64,000 nt of DNA from VYFG01 sp965204165 (lineage in GTDB: Bacteria > Pseudomonadota > Gammaproteobacteria > Arenicellales > Poriferihabitantaceae), in assembly GCA_965204165.1 (NCBI GenBank), contig OZ241969.1, forward strand, positions 3,782,001 to 3,846,000. Reading direction: 5' to 3'. The first letter of the stretch is position 1; the number at the start of each line of letters is the position of its first letter. A program made the translations under genes and the position numbers. Of this stretch, positions 45,477-55,469 are shown one piece after another. The notes beneath the pieces were generated by a model, which ran no database searches, had not been told where the DNA came from, and saw nothing but the letters and a program-made list of their open reading frames with translations.

Positions 45477-47162
45477 TTATTGATCGACAAATGGCCAAAA
45501 ATGCGGTGGTACTGGAACACGGTGATGGCGGCATGCTGAGATAAGCAAAGGCCATAGTTCGAACTTTAACGGTGAAAGGGAATAAAATTCTGAAGAGGTT
45601 GCACATTCAGATTTGATCGGAGCGAGCATATCCTCACACGAAGGCTCAATTCTCAAGTCAGTTGATGCGAGGCCGTGGGCGGTCCTATTGGAATAGAAAT
45701 GTTCCTCAGAGTCAGGACCCGGATACCATAGTTGCAAGGTGGAATGCTTGTATGGACCGGCTACAAAGTCGGATAGTCCGACGAGTGGCCTGGTGTCGTT
45801 GACGATAGCAGCCCAGATTGCCAACGTCGGAACAAGAAGACTGCCTGCGGTAGATTCGACGCGATATTCTTCATCATTCATGGGGTGATCAACCAGATCG
45901 CGATACTCGTTATGTATACATGGATATCGGTCGTTTGCATTATAGGCATAGGTCGTGGCAGCAGTAATTCGAAACACCCAATCCCGGATTACATCGTCAT
46001 AACCGATTCGGTGAAGAAAAAGACATGCAATGTTGATGTCGATTGCCTGATTATCCTTGATCGGAGTAGACACAATCGGGTTGTTTCTGATCACGTTGAT
46101 GAGATGTGCAGCGATATCAGATAGATTATTTTGTATAACCTCTGCATCTTCTTTCCTGTTTTTCGATTTGAGAGCATTGAACAGGTGTAGTTGCCAGAGA
46201 CCACGCGTACCGATTCGCCCAACGATATCGAATAGCCTGAGATTAATGTCCAACGAAACCCCGCTCGGTACTGCATATGACAAACCATATCGAACTCCAG
46301 ATCTCGGCCAAACATATTTGTTCAGATACTCGTCCGAGATAATATTGTGCAACTCAATTAGTCGTTGTATTGTGCGATTAATCTGGCGAATTTCCTTTGC
46401 CTTACCAATAAGGTGATCTTTAACCAGCGGCCAGGATACCAGTATGGATCGCTCGCTACTGAGAAATGCCGCTTCGATATTTTCAGCTGAGCGTGCCCAG
46501 ACATAGAGGGTCCATAGTCCCAGGTAAATTTGACGTATCGCGGTGAGTCGTGCACGTCTGCTTTTTTTGCAGTTCTCGACGATACTGTTTACAAAACGGC
46601 AATAATGGGCGAAACAAACGTCGGGTTCGTCTACAAGTGCAACAGATTTCCGAAAGTCCGAACGCCAGGAGTCAGGCAGGGCGTTCTAGCGAAGTACACC
46701 GGAAAGCATCAAAGTTGTCAGAAAATCCCCATTCCAGAGATCAAATCTTATGCGCTCATTCGAGTTTTTATCCATGTAGCTATTGACGTCGGTCCTGACA
46801 TCTTCGTGCAAATCTCCCCCGAGACAGAGAACTATCACCACTGGCAGGGGGGCGTAACGATCTGGAATATATTTTTCGACGTAAACGTCCAGAATTTGGT
46901 TGAGAGATGTACGAAGTGACTGTGCACCTGCATCCCAATCGTTTCGTCTCAGATCTCCGGGTTTGATCGAGATGAGGTGCATGGAACGAACACCATCAGA
47001 ATCAAGACCTACGGCGGCCACATCCACACCGTATTGCTTGGTGCCTATTGCTGGCCTTGAAAGAACAGTAAATCCGATTTCACTGAGAAGGTCCGGCAAG
47101 ATGACATCGAGCTCGCCCCGCTCCTTTAAGGAGGCAAGATATTCGCGAAAGATGAGTTTCAT
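45477..47162 (-). pseudogene. Nuclease-like protein of a two-gene defence-type operon, interrupted by an in-frame amber codon
   Basis: A 158-codon frame from the ATG at 47162 ends in TAG at 46686-46688. Without that stop, the same frame stays open for another 402 codons to 45477, giving 561 residues, and the part after the stop (NALPDSWRSDFRKSVALVDEPDV) reads as ordinary protein. The N-terminal domain has GVDVAAVG with Asp47 and HLISIKPGD with Lys67, resembling a PD-(D/E)xK fold though the usual Glu is Ser. The ATG overlaps the stop of the upstream repeat protein. A GAG-to-TAG mutation, a suppressed amber, or sequence error are the options. Confidence 0.7.
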
Positions 47163-48874
47163 TTCGGCTGAGGCTCTGTCCTAAATTTATAAATCATGTA
47201 GTGAAAGCCTACCGGATCGAGAATATCCTTTCTTGGAATCTCAGTGGCATGTTCAAATGTGTTTAGGGAAATTTCCTGTCTACTCGGCTCACCCTGGTCA
47301 CTGGGATAAACATAGGAGATTGCTGCTGATCCATAGAGCATGACTGATTTGTGGACGAGAGACGAGAGTATGGATTTCGATTCTGCCATCTTTTGAATTA
47401 CACGATACCTATCGGCTAATCGATAGCCTTGAAGTTGGCGTTCCTTTTCATTTGGCCGGAACGCATTGCAAGTTCCGGTTTGTTCAATTTCATTAACAAA
47501 GGAGTTGAATTCTTGCGAGAGTCTCTGAATTGAAAGTTCCGCTGGATCGTCGGTAGATATGGCTTCCTCAAACCAGTCGATGGCTGTCAGGTAGTTCATT
47601 AGAAAGTACTCCCGAATCAGGCTTTCCAGAGTTTCCCGTTCCGGATCAGATACAGCTCTGAGACATGACAAGAGTAGAGCAGCTGTGCTCTCTTTTTTCA
47701 GGATGCAATAACCAAGGACTTTGCGGGATAAATACAAGACCCAAGGGGAAGTCAGCGAATATTCATTGAGATCAATGTCAAGACCATCGCGGGACTCATT
47801 GTAGGGAAGCAAATCCGCAGCCGCACTACAGAGCCCGAAGTCGCCAGTCAAAAGCAGAGAAATTACGTACCATCCCAAGAGGTTACCAGGCTCCCGACAG
47901 AGCTTGTGTTTAAAACTGTCCAGTGAATCTAACTCGACTGCGTCATCGGAATAGCTGAGAAGACAAACAAGTAACTGGAGAACCCGTACCCTGTCCTCAT
48001 CGAGGTCCCATTGATATAGTATGGAATCGATTAAATCGACCGTCTCCTGGTCCTGCTTTCTCGTTTTTCCAAGTGCGGAAAAAGTCATATCGACCATCGC
48101 TTCCGAATAATATTCCCGGTGTCGCAGGAGGCCGTAGGCCAATGAACTAAGCGTGACTGGATCAGGAGAGGTACATGCCTTGACGAGTAGGAGTTCAATC
48201 TCTTGTAGAATCCTGCCTTCAGTCCGCTGAAGCATCATGAGAGCTGTTTCGACGGTGAAAGCGATGTCACTGTCAGTTCTGGGAGATTCAATGACCTTCT
48301 CCAGTTGATTTACTGCACATGTTACAAGTGAATCGTCATCAATTGGGACAATTCGCCCTAGCGCAAAGATGGCGTCCAATCGTATCGGAACATTGTCCTG
48401 ACTCAGTAGGCTGATTGCTTCTTGAGTTGACCTCTTTGCATCGTGAGATGATTCCGCCAATAAAAGAGGTCTTACGAGTCGACTGTTTGCGGTGATGTCC
48501 TTATGAAAGAGAGAAAATCCGTCTGTAGTCCTTTCCGGCTTTTTTCGAAACCATTCGGTGAGGCAGTCATATAACGCATCACCCCCGGATCCCAATTTAT
48601 TAGCTAAATTCTCACAAGTCGATATCGCAACTCCTGCAGAACATTCCAATAACGGAAAAGCCTTGCAGAAAACATTCCTGAGAACAAAAAAAGATTGGTT
48701 TGAGGTGTCGAATTGCGGGGATTCATATGCAGACAAAAGATTGATCTTGTCACAGTTATGTAACTCAGAGACGGCGATTGCTACAGATTCAACCTCTTCA
48801 TATTCTGTTTTAGAAAGCGTTTCGAGCAAGGTCCCCGAAACGCTTGCTGCAAGTAGGGTGTCATGGATATTCAT
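47159..48874 (-). CDS. HEAT-like helical repeat protein
   Basis: 571 residues, helical throughout, with HEAT-like units such as VPIRLDAIFALGRIV and DIAFTVETALMMLQ near 160-220 and further two-helix units to about 330. No catalytic motif, signal peptide or membrane segment. The C-terminal 90 residues look like a separate domain (AAISYVYPSDQGEPSRQEIS). Its stop is inside the ATG of the nuclease-like gene (ATGA), so the products are made together. In defence systems repeat proteins of this type serve as sensors or scaffolds; here this is inference. Confidence 0.6.
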   Translation of the reverse strand: MNIHDTLLAASVSGTLLETLSKTEYEEVESVAIAVSELHNCDKINLLSAYESPQFDTSNQSFFVLRNVFCKAFPLLECSAGVAISTCENLANKLGSGGDALYDCLTEWFRKKPERTTDGFSLFHKDITANSRLVRPLLLAESSHDAKRSTQEAISLLSQDNVPIRLDAIFALGRIVPIDDDSLVTCAVNQLEKVIESPRTDSDIAFTVETALMMLQRTEGRILQEIELLLVKACTSPDPVTLSSLAYGLLRHREYYSEAMVDMTFSALGKTRKQDQETVDLIDSILYQWDLDEDRVRVLQLLVCLLSYSDDAVELDSLDSFKHKLCREPGNLLGWYVISLLLTGDFGLCSAAADLLPYNESRDGLDIDLNEYSLTSPWVLYLSRKVLGYCILKKESTAALLLSCLRAVSDPERETLESLIREYFLMNYLTAIDWFEEAISTDDPAELSIQRLSQEFNSFVNEIEQTGTCNAFRPNEKERQLQGYRLADRYRVIQKMAESKSILSSLVHKSVMLYGSAAISYVYPSDQGEPSRQEISLNTFEHATEIPRKDILDPVGFHYMIYKFRTEPQPK

Positions 48875-48936
48875 ATTGCGTGTACCAATGTGATTACAAT
48901 CGATGTGCTGATGTTTTGGATCAGATCACACTCCGA

Positions 48937-49482
48937 CTAGTTGTTGGTTTCGGAAGCCGAAATCACATCGAAATCCCGCTGAATGACCATGCCGCCCCAC
49001 ATGGCCGTCCCCAGCATGATCGCGATGACCGCCACTCTTACCGGAAGCCATATATTCCGCCGCCGCCAAGCTGCCCGCCATGCTATTTCGGCCTGGCGAT
49101 TCCGCTCCTCCCTATAGTCACGCAATTCCTCCGTGAAGCCGTCCAGAATCCCGATCACCCGCTTCTCGTCCTCGACCCTGGCGGAGATGGTCTGCAACGC
49201 CTCGGACACCGGCGCCACCCGTTCGGCAACATTGTCGATCTCTGCGACAATCTGCCCCCCCTTTACGTCGATCATGCGTTCGATGCGCCGGTAGAGGGCA
49301 TCCGGATCCACCACCCGGTATTCGGCCGCCCCCGGTGAGCCGGGTCCGGCACGGGGGGATTGCCGGGGCGTGTCCGCCGAACCCGCATCCCGACCCGGCC
49401 CCGCCCGCTCCCGTCTTCGCAGTTCCGCCTTCACCGCCCCATCGGGGTCGTCGCCGGGCGGCCGGCCATCGCTGTCATTCAT
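48937..49482 (-). CDS. Membrane-anchored coiled-coil protein next to the relaxase
   Basis: 181 residues from the ATG at 49482 (MNDSDGRPPGDDPDG); the longer frame to 49569 is less likely. An N-terminal disordered, charged part is followed by a helical region (YRRIERMIDVKGGQIVAEIDNVAERV...) suited to coiled-coil pairing, and one membrane segment near the C-terminus (LPVRVAVIAIMLGTAMWGGMVI). It diverges from the MobF relaxase gene, a place where relaxosome or mobilisation accessory genes often sit. Function inferred only from position. GC is high again, matching the relaxase. Confidence 0.6.
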   Translation of the reverse strand: MNDSDGRPPGDDPDGAVKAELRRRERAGPGRDAGSADTPRQSPRAGPGSPGAAEYRVVDPDALYRRIERMIDVKGGQIVAEIDNVAERVAPVSEALQTISARVEDEKRVIGILDGFTEELRDYREERNRQAEIAWRAAWRRRNIWLPVRVAVIAIMLGTAMWGGMVIQRDFDVISASETNN

Positions 49483-49669
49483 GTTCACATCCCAAACGTT
49501 TTCTGTTCTGCCGCAATCCAGTACCCGCCCGGCGAAATGACCAGAAAGGGATTTTGACTTCAGTTTCACCGCCGGGGGAATTTTGCCGGGGCATTCGGAT
49601 GATGCCGATTGTCTCCGAAAACCCTTCCCGATTCTTGATCCCGCCCCTCCGGCACGGCATGATTATCCC
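49483..49669. other. Divergent region upstream of the relaxase, candidate oriT
   Basis: 187 bp between divergent genes, where MobF systems usually carry their transfer origin. It contains imperfect GCCGGGG repeats around 49570-49595 and a CCCGCCCGGCGAAATG/TTTCACCGCCGGGG imperfect inversion. No nic site can be named. Confidence 0.25.
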
Positions 49670-52600
49670 ATGGTCGCCACCGTCACCAGCATCACCTCCA
49701 CCTCCTCCACGGTGGACTATTTCGAGAAGGACGGATACTACGCGAAGGGCGATCCCGAGCACAGGAAGGCAAGCCGGTGGCACGGCGGGGGCGCCGCCGC
49801 CCTCGGGCTCGGCGGGTACGTGGACCCGGACCGGTTCCATTCCGTCCTGGAAGGTCATGTGCCCGGCACCGATGACCGGCTCGGGCGCGTCCGCGACGGA
49901 GTCCACGAGCACCGGGCCGGGGTCGACCTGACGCTGTCGGCCCCGAAGTCGGTGTCCCTGGAGGCCCTGCTCCGGGAGGACGGCTCGGTGCTCAAGGCCC
50001 ACGACGAGGCGGTCAGGGCGACCCTGGACTTCATCGAGAGCGATCTCCTGGAGACCCGCTCCGGCCAGACCCGGACCCGGGCAAACTCCCTGGTCGCCGC
50101 CACCTTCCGCCATGTCGCAAGCAGGGGCCTGGATCCGCAGCTCCATACCCACTGCGTGATCGCCAACATGACCCGCACCGACGGGAAGGAGGGATGGCGC
50201 AGCATCGAGGAGACATCGATCCGCCGCCATGAAAAACTGATCGGGGCCATCTACCGGGACGAGCTCGCCCGGCGGCTCCTCGAGCGGGGCCACGAACTCG
50301 TACCGTCGATGATCGGCCATATACCCGGCTTCGAGATCGCCCACTGGAGCAAATCCGACCTCGACGCCTTCTCCAGCCGCTCCCGGGAGATGGTGGCATG
50401 GCTGAAGGAGCGGGGCTGGTCGGAGAACAGCCGGACCCGGCAGGCGGCGGCGCTGGCCACCCGGGGCCGGAAGCGGGAGCCCCACCGGGAGGAACTGTCG
50501 GCACTGTGGCGGGAGCGCGCGGAGGGGTTCGGCATCGATCCGGACCGCCCGGTGCCGGCATACCGAAGGAAGCGCGGCATCGCCCCGCCGGAACTGACGG
50601 CCCTGGAGGTGGTCTGGAGCGCGGCGGAGCATGTCGAGGAGCGGAACACCGTGTTTCCCGCCAGCGAACTCCGGGCCCTGGCGCTCGGCCATTCCCCGGG
50701 CCGGCACGGTATTGAGGAGATCGACGGGGCGATCGATCAGCTCCGGAAGGACGGGCACCTGGTGGACGCCATCCGCCGCGGCTCCGGTCCTTCCTACGTC
50801 ACCGACCGGGCCATCCGGGCGGAGCGCGAGGTGATCGCCCGCATGAAGGCCGGGATCGGCAAGAGTGAACCACTCGCAACGGAATCCGAAGTCGAGAAAA
50901 AACTCTCGGCCGGAAAGCTGACGCAGGGCCAGAAGGAGGGAGTCAGGACCATTCTGCTCGGCAGGGACCGGATCGTCGGCGTGCAGGGCTATGCCGGCAC
51001 CGGCAAGACGGCCATGCTCCGGGAGGTGGCGGCCATCGCCGGGAAGAGGAAGGTGATCGCCCTCGCGCCGTCCACCGGCGCGGCGCTGGCGCTGTCCCGG
51101 GAGACCGGCGTGCCGGCGAGGACGCTCCAGTGGTTCCTGGCGCGCCACGGCAAGGTGGCGGACGGCACCATCGACCCGAAGAGTTACGCCAGGCTGCGGG
51201 CAAGCCACGAGGGAAGCCTCCTCGTCGTGGACGAGATGTCCCTGGCGTCCACGGCGCAGACGGTCAGGCTGATGCGGATCGCCCGAAGGCTCGGGGTCGG
51301 GCGCGTGGCCATGGTCGGGGATGTCCGCCAGCTCCGGGCCATCGGGGCGGGCCAGCCCTTCCGGCAGCTGCAGAAGGCGGGCATGAAGACGGCGGTGATG
51401 GACGACATCCTCCGCCAGCGTTCCCCGGACCTGAAGGCCGCCGTCCATGCGGTCATCGGAAATGCCCCCAGGGAGGCCCTCGGCCATCTCGGGGAGAACC
51501 TGCACGAGGTTCCGTTCGACAGGCTCGGACCGCGCGCCGCCGAGGTCTGGCTCAGGCTCACGCCCGGAGCCCGCGCCCATACCGCGATCCTGGCGCCGAC
51601 CCATGCCCTTCGCAGGGAGATCAACGAGGCGGTGCGCGAAGGGCTCGATGCCGAGGGAATCCTGAAGGGCCGGACCCTGGAGCTGAACACCCTGGTGAGC
51701 CTCCGGATGAGCCGGGCCCAGACGGGGGATGCGCGGAACTGGAAGGAGGGGGACGTCGCGGTCTTCCACAGCGACCTCTTCCACTACCGGATCGGGAAGA
51801 ACGACGCCTGCAGGGTGACGGGCTTCGATGGTGGCCGGGTGATCCTCGCCCATCCGGACGGGAGCGAGCGGCGGATCGACCCCTCCGGGGACATCCGCTA
51901 CCGCCTGGAGCTTCACGAGACCGCCGGGATCGGGATCCGCGCCGGGGACCGGATCCGCTGGACCCGGAACGATCCGGCCCGGGAACTGGTCAACGGCAGG
52001 GAGGCGACGGTCCTGTCGATCGCGAAGGACCGCGTCCGGATGCGGCTGGACGACGGGAGAAGGATTGCGTTTACCCATGGGGACGGGCAGCTGCGGCATA
52101 TGACCCATGCCTATGCGTCCACGGTATACTCGGCCCAGGGGATCACCCGGGACAACGTGATCGCGGTGCTGGATTCGGGGCATGGGCTCCTGACGGACCA
52201 GCAGACCTTCTACGTGGAGATCAGCCGGGCCCGGGACAACGCGGTGGTGCTGACCGACAACCGGGAACAGCTTGGCGAGACCCTGGAGCGGAATACGGGT
52301 CTGCGGCTGACCGCCCTCGAGGCCATCGGCGAGAGGGTGGAGCCTGAACCGGAAGCGGAATCCGGAACGGCGGGTATTTCCATCTCCAGGATCCCCGACG
52401 ACGGCCCATTGCCATCATGGCCCCCACCGGATTTTATTGAACCTGATCCGGAGCCGGTACGGCAGCCGGAAGAGTCCCCGGACCCGGACTCTTTCCAGCA
52501 GGCGCAACAGGCACAACCGGCGCAGCAGCCGGAAGACAACAAACCGGCAGTTCCGCAGCCGCACCCGGAAGATGAAAAACACCGGGAGTGGCAGGGGGAG

Positions 52601-53887
52601 TGGGAGCGGTACGAGCGGGAATGCGCCGAAGCGGGCGTGCATCCGGTCCACGGGGAGGGGTATGCCGAACTGTCCGGCCAACTCCGGGAATTGATCACTT
52701 CAGAAGTACTGTCGGGGGATTCCCTGGCTGATGCATGCGGGGAACTGGAACGACTCGATGCGGCCGAAGCCGCGGCGGGCCGGGTGAAGGACTGCATGGA
52801 GGGACTGGCGCGGGGACTGTCCGTGCGCCGGGAGGAAACCGGAACCGGAGGAACGGATGGTACGGACAGAACGGACAACCTGCATAACCCGGATAACACC
52901 GGTGCCGCGATGGAAATGGATACCGGCAATGCCGGAGATGCGGATGACGCGGAAAACACCCCGTTCATCGAAAGGGAGGATTATCCGGACTGGCGGTTCG
53001 GGATGGAGGAGGCGGTGACGTCCGCCAGGGAGATTCTCGGGGACGATGCCCTGTACGGACCCCATGTCGCGGCCCTGGGGGGCCGGGAAGGCCGGGAGGA
53101 ACTGGAGGCCGGCCTGGCCGCCGCCCGGGAGGTACTCGCGGGTGACGACCTGGTGCTCGGCGGATACACGGCCGCCGCCCGCGCCGAGCAGTGGGAGGCG
53201 GAATGGGCGGAGTACGCCGACCGGGCCGCGGGGGACGGGCTCGACCCCCGGATGACGGAGGCCGGCCTTGAGATGATTGCCCTGGGGCGGACGATCACCG
53301 GCGACCCTTCGCTCCCCCCGGACCGCCTGGACGCGATCGGGGCGGTGATCGCCGACGCCGACGAATGCCATGGCGCCGTCGAACGGTACGACGGATGGCT
53401 CGGGGAGTGGAACCGGCTGGAGGAGAGGGCCGCGGACGAGGGGGTTCCGGTGCATTCCCTTCCCGGGGCCGGCGGCCTGATCGGCCGGGCGCGGGACCTG
53501 TCCGCGTCGCCGTCCCTCCCCGGGGATTGCCGGGAAGCGGTCCGGGACCGGATCGACCAGCATGAGGCCCACCATGCCGCCGTGGAGAGGGAGTCCCGCG
53601 ATGAAGGCCGGGATGAGGGATGGAAGGAAACCCGGGAACTGGCCGGCGCCGCGCGCCGCGAGTCGGCGGCCATCCGCAAGTCGCTTTCCGAACTCCATGC
53701 CAGGGTCCTCGGCGGTGAGCCCATCGACGTGCACGAGCCCGAATTCGGGCGTCTGATCGAAATGGGAAAGGAGCTGTCCGCCAATCCGGCCCTTTCCGGG
53801 CCCGAGGCGGAGCGCCTGGAGAAGGCCGTCGACAAGGCTGCAGCAATTCCCGCCATCATCTGTAGTCCAATAAAGACGTGGGTTTGA
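49670..53887 (+). CDS. MobF (TrwC/TraI-type) conjugative relaxase-helicase, C-terminus cut off by an insertion sequence
   Basis: From the ATG at 49670 (MVATVTSITSTSSTVDYF). N-terminal relaxase domain with tyrosines at 17, 23 and 24 as nicking candidates and the His triad in LDPQLHTHCVIANM. A RecD-like helicase domain follows with GYAGTGKTAML, VVDEMSL and HAYASTVYSAQG. A long, charged helical C-terminal region comes next. At 53841 an IS interrupts the gene, and the last 15 or so codons to 53887 are read from the IS. Removing IS and one target copy restores 1551 residues. Relaxase and helicase domains are intact, so partial function is possible. No type IV secretion or coupling genes are visible, so it may be mobilisable only. 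Confidence 0.92.
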   Translation: MVATVTSITSTSSTVDYFEKDGYYAKGDPEHRKASRWHGGGAAALGLGGYVDPDRFHSVLEGHVPGTDDRLGRVRDGVHEHRAGVDLTLSAPKSVSLEALLREDGSVLKAHDEAVRATLDFIESDLLETRSGQTRTRANSLVAATFRHVASRGLDPQLHTHCVIANMTRTDGKEGWRSIEETSIRRHEKLIGAIYRDELARRLLERGHELVPSMIGHIPGFEIAHWSKSDLDAFSSRSREMVAWLKERGWSENSRTRQAAALATRGRKREPHREELSALWRERAEGFGIDPDRPVPAYRRKRGIAPPELTALEVVWSAAEHVEERNTVFPASELRALALGHSPGRHGIEEIDGAIDQLRKDGHLVDAIRRGSGPSYVTDRAIRAEREVIARMKAGIGKSEPLATESEVEKKLSAGKLTQGQKEGVRTILLGRDRIVGVQGYAGTGKTAMLREVAAIAGKRKVIALAPSTGAALALSRETGVPARTLQWFLARHGKVADGTIDPKSYARLRASHEGSLLVVDEMSLASTAQTVRLMRIARRLGVGRVAMVGDVRQLRAIGAGQPFRQLQKAGMKTAVMDDILRQRSPDLKAAVHAVIGNAPREALGHLGENLHEVPFDRLGPRAAEVWLRLTPGARAHTAILAPTHALRREINEAVREGLDAEGILKGRTLELNTLVSLRMSRAQTGDARNWKEGDVAVFHSDLFHYRIGKNDACRVTGFDGGRVILAHPDGSERRIDPSGDIRYRLELHETAGIGIRAGDRIRWTRNDPARELVNGREATVLSIAKDRVRMRLDDGRRIAFTHGDGQLRHMTHAYASTVYSAQGITRDNVIAVLDSGHGLLTDQQTFYVEISRARDNAVVLTDNREQLGETLERNTGLRLTALEAIGERVEPEPEAESGTAGISISRIPDDGPLPSWPPPDFIEPDPEPVRQPEESPDPDSFQQAQQAQPAQQPEDNKPAVPQPHPEDEKHREWQGEWERYERECAEAGVHPVHGEGYAELSGQLRELITSEVLSGDSLADACGELERLDAAEAAAGRVKDCMEGLARGLSVRREETGTGGTDGTDRTDNLHNPDNTGAAMEMDTGNAGDADDAENTPFIEREDYPDWRFGMEEAVTSAREILGDDALYGPHVAALGGREGREELEAGLAAAREVLAGDDLVLGGYTAAARAEQWEAEWAEYADRAAGDGLDPRMTEAGLEMIALGRTITGDPSLPPDRLDAIGAVIADADECHGAVERYDGWLGEWNRLEERAADEGVPVHSLPGAGGLIGRARDLSASPSLPGDCREAVRDRIDQHEAHHAAVERESRDEGRDEGWKETRELAGAARRESAAIRKSLSELHARVLGGEPIDVHEPEFGRLIEMGKELSANPALSGPEAERLEKAVDKAAAIPAIICSPIKTWV
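53832..53840 (+). repeat. Target site duplication, left copy
   Basis: ACAAGGCTG, identical to 55461-55469 on the other side of the insertion sequence. The 9-bp duplication shows a clean transposition event. Confidence 0.9.
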
Positions 53888-55460
53888 GGCGGTGCTGGGG
53901 GAAGGCGGTTCGCAGACTTTTCCTGAAAAGGCGGTATGATCCGTCTGATTTCACGATATCGGATGATCTGTCATGTCGAAAGCCGTGTTTCGCAAGACCC
54001 TGAGCGTTCCGGGTCTGCTTCGGGTGGTGCGTGGGCATTTTGATCGCATTGAGGATCCCATCGTGAGCCGGGGCCTGGCACTGACGGACTGCCTGATGTC
54101 GGGTCTGGCGGTATTCGCGCTGAAGTACCCGTCGCTGCTGAGTTTCGAGCAGGACGCACGGGACGAGGGCCGGATCCGGTCGAACCTCAGGGAACTGTAC
54201 GGGGTTGGCCGCGCGCCGTCGGACACGGCGATGCGCGAGCGCCTGGACCTGGTGGACCCGCGTGCGCTGCGGGGTGCCTTCAAGGGTGTGTTCGCGGCCC
54301 TTCAGCGTGGCAAGGGTCTGGAGGGTTTCACCTGGCTGGGCCATCATCTGCTGTCGGTGGACGGGACGGGGTACTTCTCGTCGAAGAGTGTGCATTGCGA
54401 CCATTGCTGCGAGAAACATCACCGTGACGGCAGCACCACCTGGTACCACCAGATGCTGGGGGCGGTACTGGTCCACCCGGAGCACCGGGAGGTGTTCCCG
54501 CTGGCGCCGGAACCGATCATGCGTTCGGACGGTTCGCGGAAGAACGACTGCGAGCGCAACGCGGCGAAGCGTCTGCTGCGTGACGTCCGTCGCGAGCATC
54601 CGCACCTGAAGCTGCTGGTGGTGGAGGATGCGCTGGCGTCGAACGGGCCGCACATCCGGCTGCTGGGGGAACTGGACATGCGGTATGTCCTGGGCGTGAA
54701 GCCGGGGGACCATGGGGAACTGTTCCGCCGTGTCGAGGCCTCGGCGGCGACCCGTACCGTGGAGAGGTCGGAAGGGGGCGGCAGCCGTTTCCGGTTCCGG
54801 TTTCTGAACGGCGTACCGCTGAACCAGGCGAACCCCGATCTGGCAGTGAACTTCCTGGCGTGCCGGGAGACCCGCCCCGATGGCCGGGAACTGCACTTCT
54901 CCTGGGTCACGGACATGGAGGTCACGGAATCGAACGCGCATGACCTGATGCGGGCCGGACGCGCCCGTTGGCGCATCGAGAACGAGACGTTCAACACCCT
55001 GAAGAACCAAGGCTACGGCTTCGAGCACAACTTTGGTCACGGCAAGCGGCATCTGGCGACGGTGTTCGCCCACCTGACGATGCTGGCGTTCCTCATCGAC
55101 CAGGTGCAGCAGCGGTGCTGTGCGCTGTTCCGGGCGGCCCGGGAGAAGGCGGGCGGTTCGAAATACCTGTGGGTGCGGTTGCGCGGGCTGTTCACGGAGT
55201 TCTACATTCCGGACTGGGAGACCCTGTACCGGGCGATCGCGTTCGGGCACCGGAAGACGGAGTTGGTGCCCTTCGACACTTCCTGACCCGGCGGCCGTGT
55301 CCGAATATGCAACGGGCCGGTTCTTCGGGGAATCATGTGGCCAGCAGACAATCCGGCACACCGCCCGGAGGGGGTTCCCTCCCCGCGTAGTCGGGGAACA
55401 GGGGCTCAAACCATGAAATCCGCCGAATCCAATCCGTGATAGAATTAGCGGGAATTGCTG
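53841..55460 (+). mobile_element. Complete 1620-bp insertion sequence inside the relaxase gene (ISNCY-type)
   Basis: The ends are perfect 13-bp inverted repeats: CAGCAATTCCCGC at 53841-53853 and its reverse complement at 55448-55460. A 9-bp direct repeat, ACAAGGCTG, flanks both sides. One full transposase gene fills the interior. The intact ends, intact gene and perfect duplication indicate a recent insertion. A GC-rich hairpin (CCCCG...CGGGG) at about 55378-55397 lies near the right end. Family assignment is tentative. Confidence 0.92.
53973..55286 (+). CDS. Transposase of the insertion sequence
   Basis: 437 residues, DDE type. LLSVDGTGYFSSK holds the first Asp, LLVVEDALASNGPHIRLL the second, and RWRIENETFNTLKNQGYGFEHNFGHG the catalytic Glu in an IS4-like Y-x2-R-like setting. 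CDHCCEKHH suggests a zinc-binding insertion. It matches transposases filed under ISNCY (ISLbi1/ISDol1-like). Uninterrupted, with a likely promoter in the preceding 130 bp. Confidence 0.88.
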   Translation: MSKAVFRKTLSVPGLLRVVRGHFDRIEDPIVSRGLALTDCLMSGLAVFALKYPSLLSFEQDARDEGRIRSNLRELYGVGRAPSDTAMRERLDLVDPRALRGAFKGVFAALQRGKGLEGFTWLGHHLLSVDGTGYFSSKSVHCDHCCEKHHRDGSTTWYHQMLGAVLVHPEHREVFPLAPEPIMRSDGSRKNDCERNAAKRLLRDVRREHPHLKLLVVEDALASNGPHIRLLGELDMRYVLGVKPGDHGELFRRVEASAATRTVERSEGGGSRFRFRFLNGVPLNQANPDLAVNFLACRETRPDGRELHFSWVTDMEVTESNAHDLMRAGRARWRIENETFNTLKNQGYGFEHNFGHGKRHLATVFAHLTMLAFLIDQVQQRCCALFRAAREKAGGSKYLWVRLRGLFTEFYIPDWETLYRAIAFGHRKTELVPFDTS

Positions 55461-55469
55461 ACAAGGCTG
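55461..55469 (+). repeat. Target site duplication, right copy
   Basis: ACAAGGCTG, identical to 53832-53840. The relaxase frame resumes directly after it. Confidence 0.9.

Noticed and set aside
49475..52183. 902-codon open frame antisense to the relaxase
   Set aside because: Shadow of a GC-rich gene; Pro/Arg/Gly/Asp-rich without domains, whereas the other strand encodes a clear relaxase.
55372..55404. CRISPR-repeat-like palindrome (CCCCGCG...CGGGGAAC) near the right end of the insertion sequence
   Set aside because: It occurs once, with no spacer-repeat periodicity and no cas genes; it is better seen as a hairpin of the insertion sequence.
55436..55469. Independent start for the gene ending at 55954
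   Set aside because: The first codons are the insertion-sequence end and target copy; the remainder is the relaxase C-terminus in frame.
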